Source of the DNA: CAVUCH01 sp963739995
GTDB lineage: Bacteria; Acidobacteriota; Vicinamibacteria; Vicinamibacterales; JAENWD01
NCBI GenBank assembly: GCA_963739995.1
Contig: CAVUCH010000004.1
Location: 248,001-312,000, forward strand
Direction of reading: 5' to 3'
Length of the DNA stretch: 64,000 nucleotides
The notes beneath the pieces are model-generated. The model saw only the letters and a program-made list of their open reading frames with translations, did not search any database and was not told the origin of the DNA. Positions 51,791 through 60,612 of this stretch are shown piece by piece (the first letter of the stretch is position 1; each line of letters begins with the position of its first letter). Both the position numbers and the translations under genes were made by a program.

Positions 51791-52471
51791 ATCGCTTTTG
51801 AACGTTCCGGCCGGCGTGACGATCGGGTCCGGGTGAATGAACGGATTCGCGTCCGCGAGATCCGCGTGATCGACGACACGGGGCAGCAGCTCGGCATCAT
51901 GCCGCCGCCGCAGGCCATCACGATCGCACGACAGAAGGGCCTCGACCTGGTGGAGATTTCTCCCACCGCCGTTCCGCCGGTCTGCCGGATCATGGACTTC
52001 GGCAAGTACCAATACCAGGAACAGAAGCGGGCGCGCGAGGCGAAGAAGCACCAGAAAATCATCGAGGTCAAGGAAATCAAGTTTCGTCCAAAGGTGGACG
52101 AGCACGATTACCAGTTCAAGAAAAAGCACATCGAGCGCTTCCTGGCCGACGGCGACAAGGTGAAGGCGACGGTGTTCTTCCGCGGGCGTGAGATGGCGCA
52201 CCCCGAGATCGGGCGGCGTATCCTCGAGCGCCTGATTGGCGAGTTGTCCGAGGTCGCGATGGCCGAGTCGGGGCCGCGGCAGGAGGGCAACCAGATGCAC
52301 ACGATCCTGACCGGCAGGTCCGACAAATCGGGCCGCCGGCCCTCAGCAGCGCCAGCCGCCGACGCGGCACGACGGCCTGCTCCGTCAACGACGGCTGCCG
52401 CTCCCGCCCCGGCGGGCGTGGCGCCCCTGGCCGGCTCGGTGGCAGCACCGCCGGCCCCGGAAGAAGGCTGA
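51791..52471 (+). CDS. infC: Translation initiation factor IF-3, probable ATC start
   Basis: The 226-residue protein reads AFERSGRRDDRVRVNERIRV from a GGAGG ribosome-binding site 5 nt upstream of an ATC codon at 51791. IF-3 rejects non-standard start codons, and infC genes commonly use AUU or a related codon for autoregulation. A GTG at 51833 would cut off the conserved DDRVRVNERIR segment. Body: DLVEISPTAVPPVCRIMDFG, KYQYQEQKRAREAKKHQKII, KEIKFRPKVDEHDYQFK, VFFRGREMAHPEIGRRIL. The last 45 residues are an Ala/Pro-rich extension unlike the compact E. coli protein. Confidence 0.93.
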   Translation: MAFERSGRRDDRVRVNERIRVREIRVIDDTGQQLGIMPPPQAITIARQKGLDLVEISPTAVPPVCRIMDFGKYQYQEQKRAREAKKHQKIIEVKEIKFRPKVDEHDYQFKKKHIERFLADGDKVKATVFFRGREMAHPEIGRRILERLIGELSEVAMAESGPRQEGNQMHTILTGRSDKSGRRPSAAPAADAARRPAPSTTAAAPAPAGVAPLAGSVAAPPAPEEG

Positions 52472-52473
52472 AG

Positions 52474-52671
52474 ATGCCCAAGCTGAAGACCCATCGTGGC
52501 GCCGCAAAGCGCTTCAAGAAGACCGCCACGGGCAAGTTCCTCAGGAGCAGCGCCTTCAAGCGGCACATCCTGACGAGCAAGACGACGAAGGTGAAGCGCG
52601 CCCAGCGCGGCGACAAGCCGGTGACCCCGGGCGACGCGGTGAAGCTGGCGTTGATGCTGCCGTACAAATAG
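52474..52671 (+). CDS. rpmI: 50S ribosomal protein L35
   Basis: A 65-residue basic protein: PKLKTHRGAAKRFKKTATGK and FKRHILTSKTTKVKRAQRGD fit L35. It begins 2 nt after infC and is followed by cassette C before rplT. Confidence 0.95.
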   Translation: MPKLKTHRGAAKRFKKTATGKFLRSSAFKRHILTSKTTKVKRAQRGDKPVTPGDAVKLALMLPYK

Positions 52672-52699
52672 GGACCACGCCCACGCACGGGGATTAAGG

Positions 52700-52896
52700 G
52701 GCCAAGGGCTAAAGGGCAAGGGCCAAGGGCTAAGGGCCAAGGGGTAAGGGCTGAGGGAGGAATGTCGCGTAAGCCGCGCTCTTGCTCGCGGCGCAAGCTC
52801 GGATTGCCCGACCGTTTGCCGCTCCAGAACCTCTTGGCGTTTGCCGTGTGCCTTAGCCTTACATTAGCCTTAGTTAGCCGTTAGCCGTTAGCCGTA
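52700..52896. repeat. Heptamer cassette C (rpmI-rplT spacer)
   Basis: Left array 52700-52755: eight contiguous 7-nt units of the form GGCYAAG (GGCCAAG, GGCTAAG and variants such as GGGCAAG). Right array 52852-52894: copies of TTAGCCG and CTTAGCC, whose reverse complement is GGCTAAC or GGCTAAG, three contiguous and two with small insertions. So both ends share one unit in inverted orientation, though unlike the ATG-type units elsewhere. The interior is about 96 nt without a gene. Confidence 0.85.
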
Positions 52897-52910
52897 ACAA
52901 GGGAAGAACG

Positions 52911-53291
52911 ATGCCTCGAGTGAAACGCGGAACCGTCCGGCGAGCCAAGCGCAAGAAGCTGCTCGCCCGTACCAAAGGCTTCTACGCGACGAAGAGCAAG
53001 CTGTATCGCGCGGCAAAGGAGTCCGCCGACACGGCACTCAAGTACGCCTTCGTGGGGCGCCGGAACAAGAAGCGGGACTTCCGCCGGCTGTGGGTCATCC
53101 GGATCAACGCCGCCGCCCGCGAGAACGGGTTGACCTACGGGCAGCTGATCAACGGCCTGAAGCTCGCCGGCATCGGTCTCGACCGGAAGACGCTGGCCGA
53201 TCTCGCCGTGACTTCCCCCGCCGCGTTCGCCAGCGTCGCCGCGCAGGCCAAGGCGGCGCGGCCGGCTGCCGCCGTACCGCCCGCTTCGTAA
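52911..53291 (+). CDS. rplT: 50S ribosomal protein L20
   Basis: A 126-residue rRNA-binding protein: RVKRGTVRRAKRKKLLARTK, GFYATKSKLYRAAKESADTA, FRRLWVIRINAAARENGLTY. L20 usually represses its own operon by binding the leader mRNA; the inverted arrays on both sides would give the mRNA large structures there. GGGAAG precedes the ATG. Its TAA stop shares two bases with the first unit of the following heptamer array. Confidence 0.96.
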   Translation: MPRVKRGTVRRAKRKKLLARTKGFYATKSKLYRAAKESADTALKYAFVGRRNKKRDFRRLWVIRINAAARENGLTYGQLINGLKLAGIGLDRKTLADLAVTSPAAFASVAAQAKAARPAAAVPPAS

Positions 53292-53506
53292 TGCACAATG
53301 CACGATGCACAATGCACACCTGGCCAGCCGGGAGCCCTGCCGGTGCTGTGTGTTGTGCCTGCACGCGCGCTGCGGTAGCACGTCACTGAAGCGGACCCGC
53401 AGGCCGGCATACGGAGTGCCGAGATGAGAAGCTCGGCGGAGAATGCCTCGAACGCTTGTGTGTTGCCCCCGAGTTCGTGTGCATTGTGCATTGTGCATCG
53501 TGCATT
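53290..53506. repeat. Heptamer cassette D (rplT-pheS spacer)
   Basis: Left array 53290-53317: four units, three AATGCAC with GATGCAC third. Right array 53479-53506: four units, on the opposite strand three AATGCAC with GATGCAC second. This is the same design as cassette A with one base changed in the variant unit at both ends. The interior of 161 nt shares no obvious similarity with that of A. The left array overlaps the rplT stop codon; the right one ends 26 nt before pheS. Confidence 0.9.
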
Positions 53507-53532
53507 TCACCGGTCAGTAACTCCTTCGTCCC

Positions 53533-54627
53533 ATGACCGCCGTCGATAACCTGCGCGCCCGCTTCGACGAGCAGCTGGATGGCGCCGCGTCCGACAACGA
53601 CCTCAAGGCACTCAGGGACCAGTACCTCGGACGGAAAGGCGGCGCCGTTGCGTCGCTGATGAAGGAGGTCGCCTCCGCATCGGCCGAGGAGCGTCCCGGC
53701 CTCGGCCGGCGTGCCAACGAGCTCAAGACGTACATCGAAGAGGCGCTTGCGGCGCGACGCAGTGCCCTCGATTCGTCACGGCCGCCGGCAGGGGCGGTCG
53801 ACGTGACGCTGCCGGGCCGCCCGGCCGTCGTCGGCCATCGTCACCCGCTCACGATCCTGCGTGAGCGCCTCGAGGCGATCTTCGCGCGACAGGGGTACGA
53901 GATCCTCGACGGCCCCGAAACCGAGGACGACTACCACAACTTCGAAGCCCTCAACATGCCGCCCGATCACCCCGCGCGCGACATGCAGGACACGTTGTAT
54001 CTGCGCGAGCCGTTTGCGCGCGCCGTGCGGCCCGTCGGTACTCCGGTTGGCGCGAGCGTGCGCGGGGATGCGGCGGAGCCTGACCGGCCTGCTACCCTGC
54101 TCCGGACGCACACCTCGGCGATGCAGATCCGTTATATGCAGTCGCACCGGCCGCCGGTCCGGGTGGTTGCGCCGGGACGCGTGTACCGCCGCGACAACCT
54201 GGACCTGACGCACACGCCGATGTTCCAGCAAGTCGAAGGCCTCGTCGTCGGCGAGCACGTGACCATGGGCGATCTGAAGGGGTCGATCATCGGCTGCCTG
54301 CGCGAGATGTTCGGGCCCGACACGCCGGTGATGTTCCGTCCGAGCTTCTTCCCCTACACCGAGCCGAGTGCCGATGTGTTCATCGGCTGCCGATCGTGCG
54401 GCCGCGCCGGCTGCGCGATCTGCAAGCGCACCGGCTGGATCGAGGTCCTTGGCTGCGGCATGGTGCACCCTGCGCTGTTCGAGGCCGTGGGCTATGACGC
54501 GCGGGAGGTGACCGGGTTCGCCTTCGGCATCGGCATAGAACGGCTCGCCATGCTGATGTATGGCGTCGACGACATCCGGCAGTTCTACGAAAACGACCTG
54601 CGCTTCCTGGAGCAGTTCTCCTTTTGA
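53533..54627 (+). CDS. pheS: Phenylalanyl-tRNA synthetase alpha subunit
   Basis: A 364-residue class II subunit. An N-terminal coiled coil (DNDLKALRDQYLGRKGGAVA) is followed by the catalytic core: HRHPLTILRERLEAIF, FEALNMPPDHPARDMQDTLY, LLRTHTSAMQIRYMQSHRPP, GRVYRRDNLDLTHTPMFQQ, GIGIERLAMLMYGVDDIRQF. It overlaps pheT by 4 nt. Confidence 0.97.
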   Translation: MTAVDNLRARFDEQLDGAASDNDLKALRDQYLGRKGGAVASLMKEVASASAEERPGLGRRANELKTYIEEALAARRSALDSSRPPAGAVDVTLPGRPAVVGHRHPLTILRERLEAIFARQGYEILDGPETEDDYHNFEALNMPPDHPARDMQDTLYLREPFARAVRPVGTPVGASVRGDAAEPDRPATLLRTHTSAMQIRYMQSHRPPVRVVAPGRVYRRDNLDLTHTPMFQQVEGLVVGEHVTMGDLKGSIIGCLREMFGPDTPVMFRPSFFPYTEPSADVFIGCRSCGRAGCAICKRTGWIEVLGCGMVHPALFEAVGYDAREVTGFAFGIGIERLAMLMYGVDDIRQFYENDLRFLEQFSF

Positions 54628-56738
54628 AGATCCTCGTCTCCTGGCTCCGTGAGCTCGTGGACGTCCCCGTGACGCCTGCGAGGCTGGCGTCAGACCTGCA
54701 CATGGCGGGCTTCGAGGTCGCGTCTGTCGAACCGGCGCCAGGAGCGCCGGCGGAAGGGGACGATGCGGTGATCGATCTCGAGATCACCGCGAACCGTCCC
54801 GACTGCCTCGGCGCGCTTGGCATCGCGCGCGAGGTCGCGACGCTGTACGACACGCCGCTGAAGATGCCGAGCCTCTCGACGCTCGGCGAAGCCGACGCGA
54901 CGCAGGCTGGCGATCTGCGGGTCACGATCGAGGATCCCGACCGCTGCCCTCGTTACTGCGGCGCCCTCGCTGAAGTGCAGGTCGCGCCGTCGCCAGCGTG
55001 GATGCAGCAGCGGTTGGCCGCAGCCGGCATCCGCGCCATCAACAATATCGTCGACATCACGAACTACGTGCTGCTCGAGCTCGGCCACCCGATGCACGCG
55101 TTCGATTTCGAGCGGCTCGCGGGGCATGAACTGCGCATCCGCACGGCGCGGCCAGGTGAACGCGTGACCACGCTCGACGGGCAGAACCGCGCGCTCGAGC
55201 CTGACATCCTCGTCATCGCCGACGGGACGCGCCCGCAGGCGATCGGCGGCGTGATGGGAGGTGCGGACAGCGAAGTGTCCGGCACGACGCACCTGATCGC
55301 GCTCGAAAGCGCCTGGTTCGAGCCGAGCGGCATCCGCCGCACGAGCAGGCGCCTCGGGCTTTCGACGGAAGCGTCGTACCGGTTCGAGCGCGGGGCCGAC
55401 ATCGAGGCACCGCCACTCGCGCTGGCCCGCGCGTGCGCGCTGCTGGAGAAGACCGGTGCCGGCCGCGCCCTGCCCGGTTTCGTCGACGCATATCCGGCGA
55501 AGCGCGAGCGCAGGCTGGTGGCGATCGATACTGCACGCGTGGCGCGGGTTCTTGGGGCCAACGTACCCACGTCCGAAATCACGAGGACGCTGGAGGGCCT
55601 GGGGTTTGGCGTGGTGCCGCAAGCGGCCTCCGTGGACGCGGTGTCCGTCCCGAGGCCGGACGCAGAGAGCAGCACGTGTCTCAGTGTCACCGTACCGTCG
55701 TGGCGCATCGACGTCGGGCGCGACGTCGACCTGATAGAGGAAATCGCCCGGCACTTCGGGTACGACCGCCTGCCCACCACGTTCCCGACCCTCGAGCAGA
55801 CACCCGCCGAACCAGACGGACGGCTGCAGCGCGACCGGCTGGTGCGGCGTCTCGCCGCGGCGGCCGGGTTCGCCGAAGCCGAGACGTTCTCATTCGTCGA
55901 GCGCGCGGCGGCGTTGTCGTTCGCCGTCGCGTCGGACCTGGTGGACATCCTCAACCCACTTTCCGAACAGTTCGCCGTGCTGCGGCCGTCGCTGCTGCCA
56001 GGTGTGGTCGATGCTGTCGCTCACAACCGGCGGCGTGGGCAGGAGGACGCGCGCCTGTTCGAGCTCGGCACGGTGTTCACCACGGGAGGCGGTGAACGGC
56101 GCGCGCTGGCGCTCGCCTGGGTCGGCGCGGGCACCCCCGGACACTGGAGCGGCAGCGGCCGGCCGGTCGACTTCTTCGACATGAAGGGCGCCGTGGAACT
56201 GATTGCCGCGGGGCTGGGGATCACGGTCGAGTTGACGCCGGAGGAGCGTCCGTATCTGGTCCGCGGACGCGCTGCGGCGGTGCTCGCGGGGGCGACCGCG
56301 GGCCGGACGATTGGCGTAGTCGGGCAGCTCGCGCCGGCGTTGGCAGCGGCGCGCGACGTGCCCGCGCAGGCCGAGATTTACGTGGCCGAGGTCGACCTCG
56401 ACGCCATGATCGATGTTGACTCGTCGGTCCTGATGTTCAGGTCGGCGCCCCCGCCGCGCCACCCCGCTGTCGTGCGCGACATTTCGATCATCGTCGACGA
56501 CGTCTTGCCCGCGGCAGTGGTTCGTGGCACCATTCACGCCGCAGCGCCTGCCACGCTCCTGCGCGTGCGGGAGTTCGACCGGTACCAGGGCAAGGGCGTT
56601 CCCGAGGGATGCGTCAGCCTCTCCTACCGGTTCACGTTCCAGGCGCCTGACCGCACGTTGACCGATGCGGACGTGCAGCGCGCGATGACCGACATCGTCG
56701 AGGCGCTCATACGCGAGCATGGGGCGGTGCAGAGATGA
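54624..56738 (+). CDS. pheT: Phenylalanyl-tRNA synthetase beta subunit
   Basis: A 704-residue subunit starting with TTG overlapping the pheS stop. Domains: a B3/B4 editing region, with INNIVDITNYVLLELGHPMH and GGVMGGADSEVSGTTHLIAL; B5 around residues 290-390; a catalytic-like fold (DLVDILNPLSEQFAVLRPSL); and the C-terminal anticodon domain (PRHPAVVRDISIIVDD, LTDADVQRAMTDIVEALI). It lacks the N-terminal tRNA-binding domain of longer homologues, matching the short bacterial form. Confidence 0.95.
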   Translation: MKILVSWLRELVDVPVTPARLASDLHMAGFEVASVEPAPGAPAEGDDAVIDLEITANRPDCLGALGIAREVATLYDTPLKMPSLSTLGEADATQAGDLRVTIEDPDRCPRYCGALAEVQVAPSPAWMQQRLAAAGIRAINNIVDITNYVLLELGHPMHAFDFERLAGHELRIRTARPGERVTTLDGQNRALEPDILVIADGTRPQAIGGVMGGADSEVSGTTHLIALESAWFEPSGIRRTSRRLGLSTEASYRFERGADIEAPPLALARACALLEKTGAGRALPGFVDAYPAKRERRLVAIDTARVARVLGANVPTSEITRTLEGLGFGVVPQAASVDAVSVPRPDAESSTCLSVTVPSWRIDVGRDVDLIEEIARHFGYDRLPTTFPTLEQTPAEPDGRLQRDRLVRRLAAAAGFAEAETFSFVERAAALSFAVASDLVDILNPLSEQFAVLRPSLLPGVVDAVAHNRRRGQEDARLFELGTVFTTGGGERRALALAWVGAGTPGHWSGSGRPVDFFDMKGAVELIAAGLGITVELTPEERPYLVRGRAAAVLAGATAGRTIGVVGQLAPALAAARDVPAQAEIYVAEVDLDAMIDVDSSVLMFRSAPPPRHPAVVRDISIIVDDVLPAAVVRGTIHAAAPATLLRVREFDRYQGKGVPEGCVSLSYRFTFQAPDRTLTDADVQRAMTDIVEALIREHGAVQR

Positions 56739-56784
56739 CCCGATTCCAGGCTGCGAGCCTTTACCGCTACGGAGTTCGTTGTTC

Positions 56785-57063
56785 ATGGCTAAGACGATGG
56801 GACGCACTGTTGATCTCGAACCAATTGACCGCCTCGAAGAGAAAGTCCGTCAGCTCGTCGGGATGATCGAGCGGCTGCGCGGGGATCAGGCACGGCTGAC
56901 GCAGGAGAACCAGCGGCTCGCAAACGAGCTGGAGATGACGCACGCGCGTCTCGCGGAGGTGGAAGGCGTCAGCGTCGAGCTCACGAGCCTGCGTGACGAG
57001 CGCGAGGTAATCCGCGGACGGGTGGCCGAGATGCTCGAGCAACTCGACGCGCTGAGTCTATGA
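56785..57063 (+). CDS. zapB: ZapB-like coiled-coil division protein
   Basis: A 92-residue, almost wholly coiled-coil protein (DRLEEKVRQLVGMIERLRGD, LTQENQRLANELEMTHARLA). Position directly before zapA and after pheT supports a role in FtsZ-ring assembly as in other phyla; identity rests on context and coiled-coil form more than on conserved residues. ATG 56785 follows GGAG. Confidence 0.7.
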   Translation: MAKTMGRTVDLEPIDRLEEKVRQLVGMIERLRGDQARLTQENQRLANELEMTHARLAEVEGVSVELTSLRDEREVIRGRVAEMLEQLDALSL

Positions 57064-57134
57064 GAACCCGAGGCGGCGTGCGGCACGGTCGACGCGGCAG
57101 GCTATTTCCGGCCTTCGACCCGACGTGCGCTGTC

Positions 57135-57162
57135 GCCTCCAGCCTGCAGCCTGCGGCCTGAA
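57135..57162. repeat. Heptamer array F (zapB-zapA spacer), right end only
   Basis: Four contiguous 7-nt units GCCTSMR (such as GCCTGCA and GCCTGAA), again exactly 28 nt, ending 2 nt before the zapA GTG. The expected inverted copy next to the zapB stop is at best degenerate: only one CAGGCTA is left in 57064-57110. Confidence 0.65.
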
Positions 57163-57164
57163 CC

Positions 57165-57461
57165 GTGTCCGATTCCTCCGAACGCGTCGTGCCGGTATTC
57201 ATCCAGGGGCAGCGGTATCCAATCCGCAGCACGCTGGATCCCGCGTACATCGCGGAGCTGGCGGCGTACGTCGACGAGAAGATGAAGGCCGCCGCGGAAA
57301 GCGGGACGGCGCACGACACGCTGCGCCTCGCGGTGCTCGCGGCGCTCAACATCGCGGACGAGATGTTCCGATGCCGGGAGGCCGCCGGCGAGCGCGCGCG
57401 GGCGGTGGTGGATCGGACGCGGGCCATCGAACAGATGCTGGACGCGGCGCTGCATTCGTAG
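57165..57461 (+). CDS. zapA: Cell division protein ZapA
   Basis: A 98-residue FtsZ-binding protein: VVPVFIQGQRYPIRSTLDPA, YIAELAAYVDEKMKAAAESG and LRLAVLAALNIADEMFRCRE fit the ZapA head and coiled coil. The GTG start at 57165 lies 2 nt after a 28-nt heptamer array. A 6S RNA candidate follows, matching the zapA-ssrS order seen in several phyla. Confidence 0.88.
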   Translation: MSDSSERVVPVFIQGQRYPIRSTLDPAYIAELAAYVDEKMKAAAESGTAHDTLRLAVLAALNIADEMFRCREAAGERARAVVDRTRAIEQMLDAALHS

Positions 57462-57646
57462 AGGGGCCAAGCCCCCGGGGCGCTTCGGCGCCGCGGCCTG
57501 CGCCCTCGGCGGTCCACCCCTGTCGCGGCGCTGTCGCCGGTCCGGCGTTGTCGCATCGATTCGCACTCCGCCACCGTACCGAGACATCCTTCACGCCGCC
57601 GCGCCTGCGCACCGCTGCGCAGCCTGTCTTCGTGCGCGTGTGGCCC

Positions 57647-57675
57647 TTGACGATCGAGCGGGGCCGGGCTAGGAT
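57647..57675 (+). promoter_or_regulatory. Promoter of the 6S RNA candidate
   Basis: TTGACG at 57647-57652 and TAGGAT at 57670-57675 with a 17-nt spacer, in a long non-coding gap. Confidence 0.7.
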
Positions 57676-57681
57676 CACGTT

Positions 57682-57867
57682 GCTTCTGCTTTGCCCGTGA
57701 TGGTTCGGAGGCTTGGTTGAGCCAACGCTTCTTCCAAGCGAATCGCGACGTCGCCTGTTGTGCATGCCTCCGCAGCGAGGAAGCCTTGATGGCGGCTTAA
57801 CACAGCGGTTCCACCTGCACTTGCAGGTTCATCCAACCTCCCCACACGGCAAAGCGGGGCCTTTCTT
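57682..57867 (+). ncRNA. ssrS: 6S RNA candidate
   Basis: A roughly 185-nt transcript in the 509-bp gap between zapA and rny. Its two ends pair: GCTTTGCC near 57688 with GGCAAAGC near 57848; GGAGG near 57707 with CCTCC near 57836; TTGG with CCAA next to it. These form a long, interrupted duplex with an open middle, and a terminal hairpin region around 57755-57805 (CTGTT against AACACAG). This is the 6S RNA layout, which mimics an open promoter and traps RNA polymerase. The 3' end has a short T-rich stretch (CTTTCTTCTC). Position after zapA is typical. Confidence 0.72.
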
Positions 57868-57970
57868 CTCCTGGATCCCTCCTAGTAGCCAAGTTGGCGC
57901 GGGTTCCCCCTGCCCCGCCCTGTTCTTCCCGGGCCCGGAACCCGACAGCGTGGGTTCGGATAGAGGAGCT

Positions 57971-59548
57971 ATGGGCGGCGAACTGCTGAAGTATGTGGTC
58001 GACGCTGCGGTGGTGCTGGGCGCCGGGGCGGCGGTGTTCGCGTTGTGGGTCGCGAACCGCAAGCGCATCGCGGCGGAAACCCTCGGTCGCGCCGAAGAGC
58101 AGGCCTCGCGCGTGCTGCGCGACGCGGAGCGCGAAGCCGAAACGCGCCGCAAGGAAGCGCTGCTCGACGCCAAAGAGCGCGCGCACGAGCTGCGGCTCGA
58201 GGCGGAACAGTACGCACGCGATCACCGGCAGCAGATCACCACGATCGAGCAGATTCTCACGCGACGTGAATCGGTTCTGACCGAACAACTCGACAAGGTT
58301 GAACGCGCCGACTCCGAGCTCGGTCGGAGGGTCGCTGCGCTCGCCGACCGCGAGCGGAGTGTCGAAGCCACCGCTCGCAAGTACGACGAGCTCGTCGCCA
58401 CCCAGCGGCGCGAACTCGAACGCGTCTCGGGCCTCACCGCGGAGTCGGCACGCGAGCTGCTCTTGCGGCAGATCGAGGCCGACGCCCGGCGTGACGGCGC
58501 GAATCTGGTGAAGCGGCTCGAGGCCGAGGCGCGCGAGCAGGCTGAAGGCACTGCCCGCTCGATCATCACGCAGGCGATCCAGCGGTCGGCCGCCGATCAC
58601 ACGATCGAAACCACCGTCTCGGTGGTGGACCTGCCGAGCGACGATCTGAAGGGCCGCATCATCGGCCGGGAGGGCCGGAACATCCGCGCGCTCGAGCTCG
58701 CCACCGGCGTCGACCTCATCGTGGACGACACGCCTGGCGCTATCATCCTCTCGGGCTTCGATCCGTACCGGCGGGAGATTGCACGCCGCGTGATCGAGCG
58801 CCTGATTGCCGACGGCCGCATCCACCCCGCCCGCATCGAGGAAGTCGTCGAGAAGGTGAAAGCAGAGATGGAGGACGCCGTCCGCAAGGACGGCGAAGCC
58901 GCCGCGTTCGAACTCGGCTTGCACGACCTGCACCCGGACGTGTTGCGCCTGATGGGACGCCTGCGGTTCCGCACCAGCTACGGGCAGAACATCCTCCATC
59001 ATTCGCGCGAGGTAGCCTACCTCGCGGGCATCATGGCACGCGAACTCGGAATCGACGCGACGGTCGCGATCCGCGCGGCGTTTCTCCACGACATCGGCAA
59101 GGCCATCGACCGCGACATCCAGGGGACGCACCTCGAACTCGGCCTGAATTTCCTGAAGAAACATGGCGAGTCCGAGCCCGTGCTGCAGGCCGTCGCCGCC
59201 CACCACATGGACATCGACTGGCCGTCGCTCGAGGCGATGATCGTGCAGGCGGCCGACGCGATCTCGGCCGCACGCCCGGGGGCGCGGCGCGACATCCTCG
59301 AGTCCTACATCAAGCGGCTCGAGAAGCTCGAAGGCATCGCCGATTCGTTCAAGGGCGTGTCGAAATCGTTCGCGCTGCAGGCCGGACGCGAGATCCGCAT
59401 CATGGTCGAGAGCGACAAGGTGACCGACGAGGAGGCGATCTGGCTCTCGAAGGACATCGCGCGGCGGATCGAGAACGAGCTCGAATACCCGGGCCACATC
59501 AAGGTGACCGTCATCCGCGAGACGCGGGCGGTTGACTACGCAAAGTGA
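57971..59548 (+). CDS. rny: Ribonuclease Y
   Basis: A 525-residue endoribonuclease starting mRNA decay. An N-terminal membrane anchor (YVVDAAVVLGAGAAVFALWV), a long charged coiled coil to about residue 200, a KH RNA-binding domain (LKGRIIGREGRNIRALELAT) and an HD domain (LHHSREVAYLAGIMARELGI, AAFLHDIGKAIDRD). GAGGAG precedes ATG 57971. The 100-nt leader has a GGGTTCC/GGAACCC hairpin. It overlaps thiL by 4 nt. Confidence 0.96.
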   Translation: MGGELLKYVVDAAVVLGAGAAVFALWVANRKRIAAETLGRAEEQASRVLRDAEREAETRRKEALLDAKERAHELRLEAEQYARDHRQQITTIEQILTRRESVLTEQLDKVERADSELGRRVAALADRERSVEATARKYDELVATQRRELERVSGLTAESARELLLRQIEADARRDGANLVKRLEAEAREQAEGTARSIITQAIQRSAADHTIETTVSVVDLPSDDLKGRIIGREGRNIRALELATGVDLIVDDTPGAIILSGFDPYRREIARRVIERLIADGRIHPARIEEVVEKVKAEMEDAVRKDGEAAAFELGLHDLHPDVLRLMGRLRFRTSYGQNILHHSREVAYLAGIMARELGIDATVAIRAAFLHDIGKAIDRDIQGTHLELGLNFLKKHGESEPVLQAVAAHHMDIDWPSLEAMIVQAADAISAARPGARRDILESYIKRLEKLEGIADSFKGVSKSFALQAGREIRIMVESDKVTDEEAIWLSKDIARRIENELEYPGHIKVTVIRETRAVDYAK

Positions 59549-60612
59549 CGGGCTCAGGATCTGCGAGCATTACCGTTGCCGATCTCGGCGAGCACGACCT
59601 GATCGATCGGATCACGAGACGCCTGCCCCTCGCGCCCGACTGGCTCCTGGTGGGTCCCGGAGACGATGGGGCGGTGGTGAGCCCGAAGCGAAACGAGCTG
59701 GAGGTCATCACGACCGATGCATCCGTGGAGGGCGTGCACTTCGACCGCAGATTCGTCCCGCCCGCAGCCATCGGCCATCGGGCGCTCGCGGTCAACCTGA
59801 GCGACCTGGCCGCCATGGGCGCGACGCCGCGCCTTGCGACCCTTTCGCTGGCCATGCCAGGCCCGCTGCCCGTCACGGACTTCGAGGGCGTGGTGGAGGG
59901 ACTGCTGGAGCTCGCACGCCGGCACGATACGACGGTGGTCGGCGGGAACCTGTCACGGTCGCCGGGGCCGCTCGTGGTCGATGTGATGGTCATGGGGACG
60001 GTGAGGCCGCGCCGGGTGCTCACGCGTGCCGGAGCACGGCCGGGCGACATCGTGTTCGTCAGCGGCAGCATCGGCGCTGCGCGCGCCGGGCTGGCGATGT
60101 GCGCGGGCGACGCTGGCGACGGCGCGGGCGGTAGCGGGTGGGACGCCGTGTCTGACGACGACGCCCCGACGCCGCGCGGCCGGTATCTACGTCCGGAGCC
60201 GCGGGTCCGCCTGGGGGTGCTCCTCGGACGCAACCAGGCGGCTACCGCATGCATGGACCTGAGCGACGGCCTCGCAGACGGCCTGCGCGGACTCGCGCGT
60301 GCGAGCGGCACAGGCATCACGGTCGATGCCGATGCGGTCCCACTGGATCCTGAGGCGCGCGCCTTCTTCGAGAGCGATGGCCGCGATGCGGTTCTGGAGG
60401 CGGTCGCCGGAGGCGACGACTACGAGCTGCTGTTCACGGTATCCCCGCGGCGACAGGGCCGGCTGCGCGCGGTCGCGCGGCTCGCGCGCGGGCTGACGTT
60501 CACACGCATCGGGATCGTCACGCGCGATCCCGCGATCGTGCTCAGGCGGCGCGGACGTGACGAGGCGCTGCCGGCGAGCTTTGCTCACTTCGGCGGGCCT
60601 ATATCGTGCTGA
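59545..60612 (+). CDS. thiL: Thiamine-monophosphate kinase
   Basis: Makes thiamine diphosphate from the monophosphate. The 355 residues show LLVGPGDDGAVV, EVITTDASVEGVHFDRRFV, AIGHRALAVNLSDLAAMGAT, VVGGNLSRSPG and a C-terminal MDLSDGLADGLRGLARASGT. A Gly/Asp-rich insertion near residue 195 is unusual in length. GTG 59545 overlaps the rny stop. Confidence 0.93.
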   Translation: MTGSGSASITVADLGEHDLIDRITRRLPLAPDWLLVGPGDDGAVVSPKRNELEVITTDASVEGVHFDRRFVPPAAIGHRALAVNLSDLAAMGATPRLATLSLAMPGPLPVTDFEGVVEGLLELARRHDTTVVGGNLSRSPGPLVVDVMVMGTVRPRRVLTRAGARPGDIVFVSGSIGAARAGLAMCAGDAGDGAGGSGWDAVSDDDAPTPRGRYLRPEPRVRLGVLLGRNQAATACMDLSDGLADGLRGLARASGTGITVDADAVPLDPEARAFFESDGRDAVLEAVAGGDDYELLFTVSPRRQGRLRAVARLARGLTFTRIGIVTRDPAIVLRRRGRDEALPASFAHFGGPISC

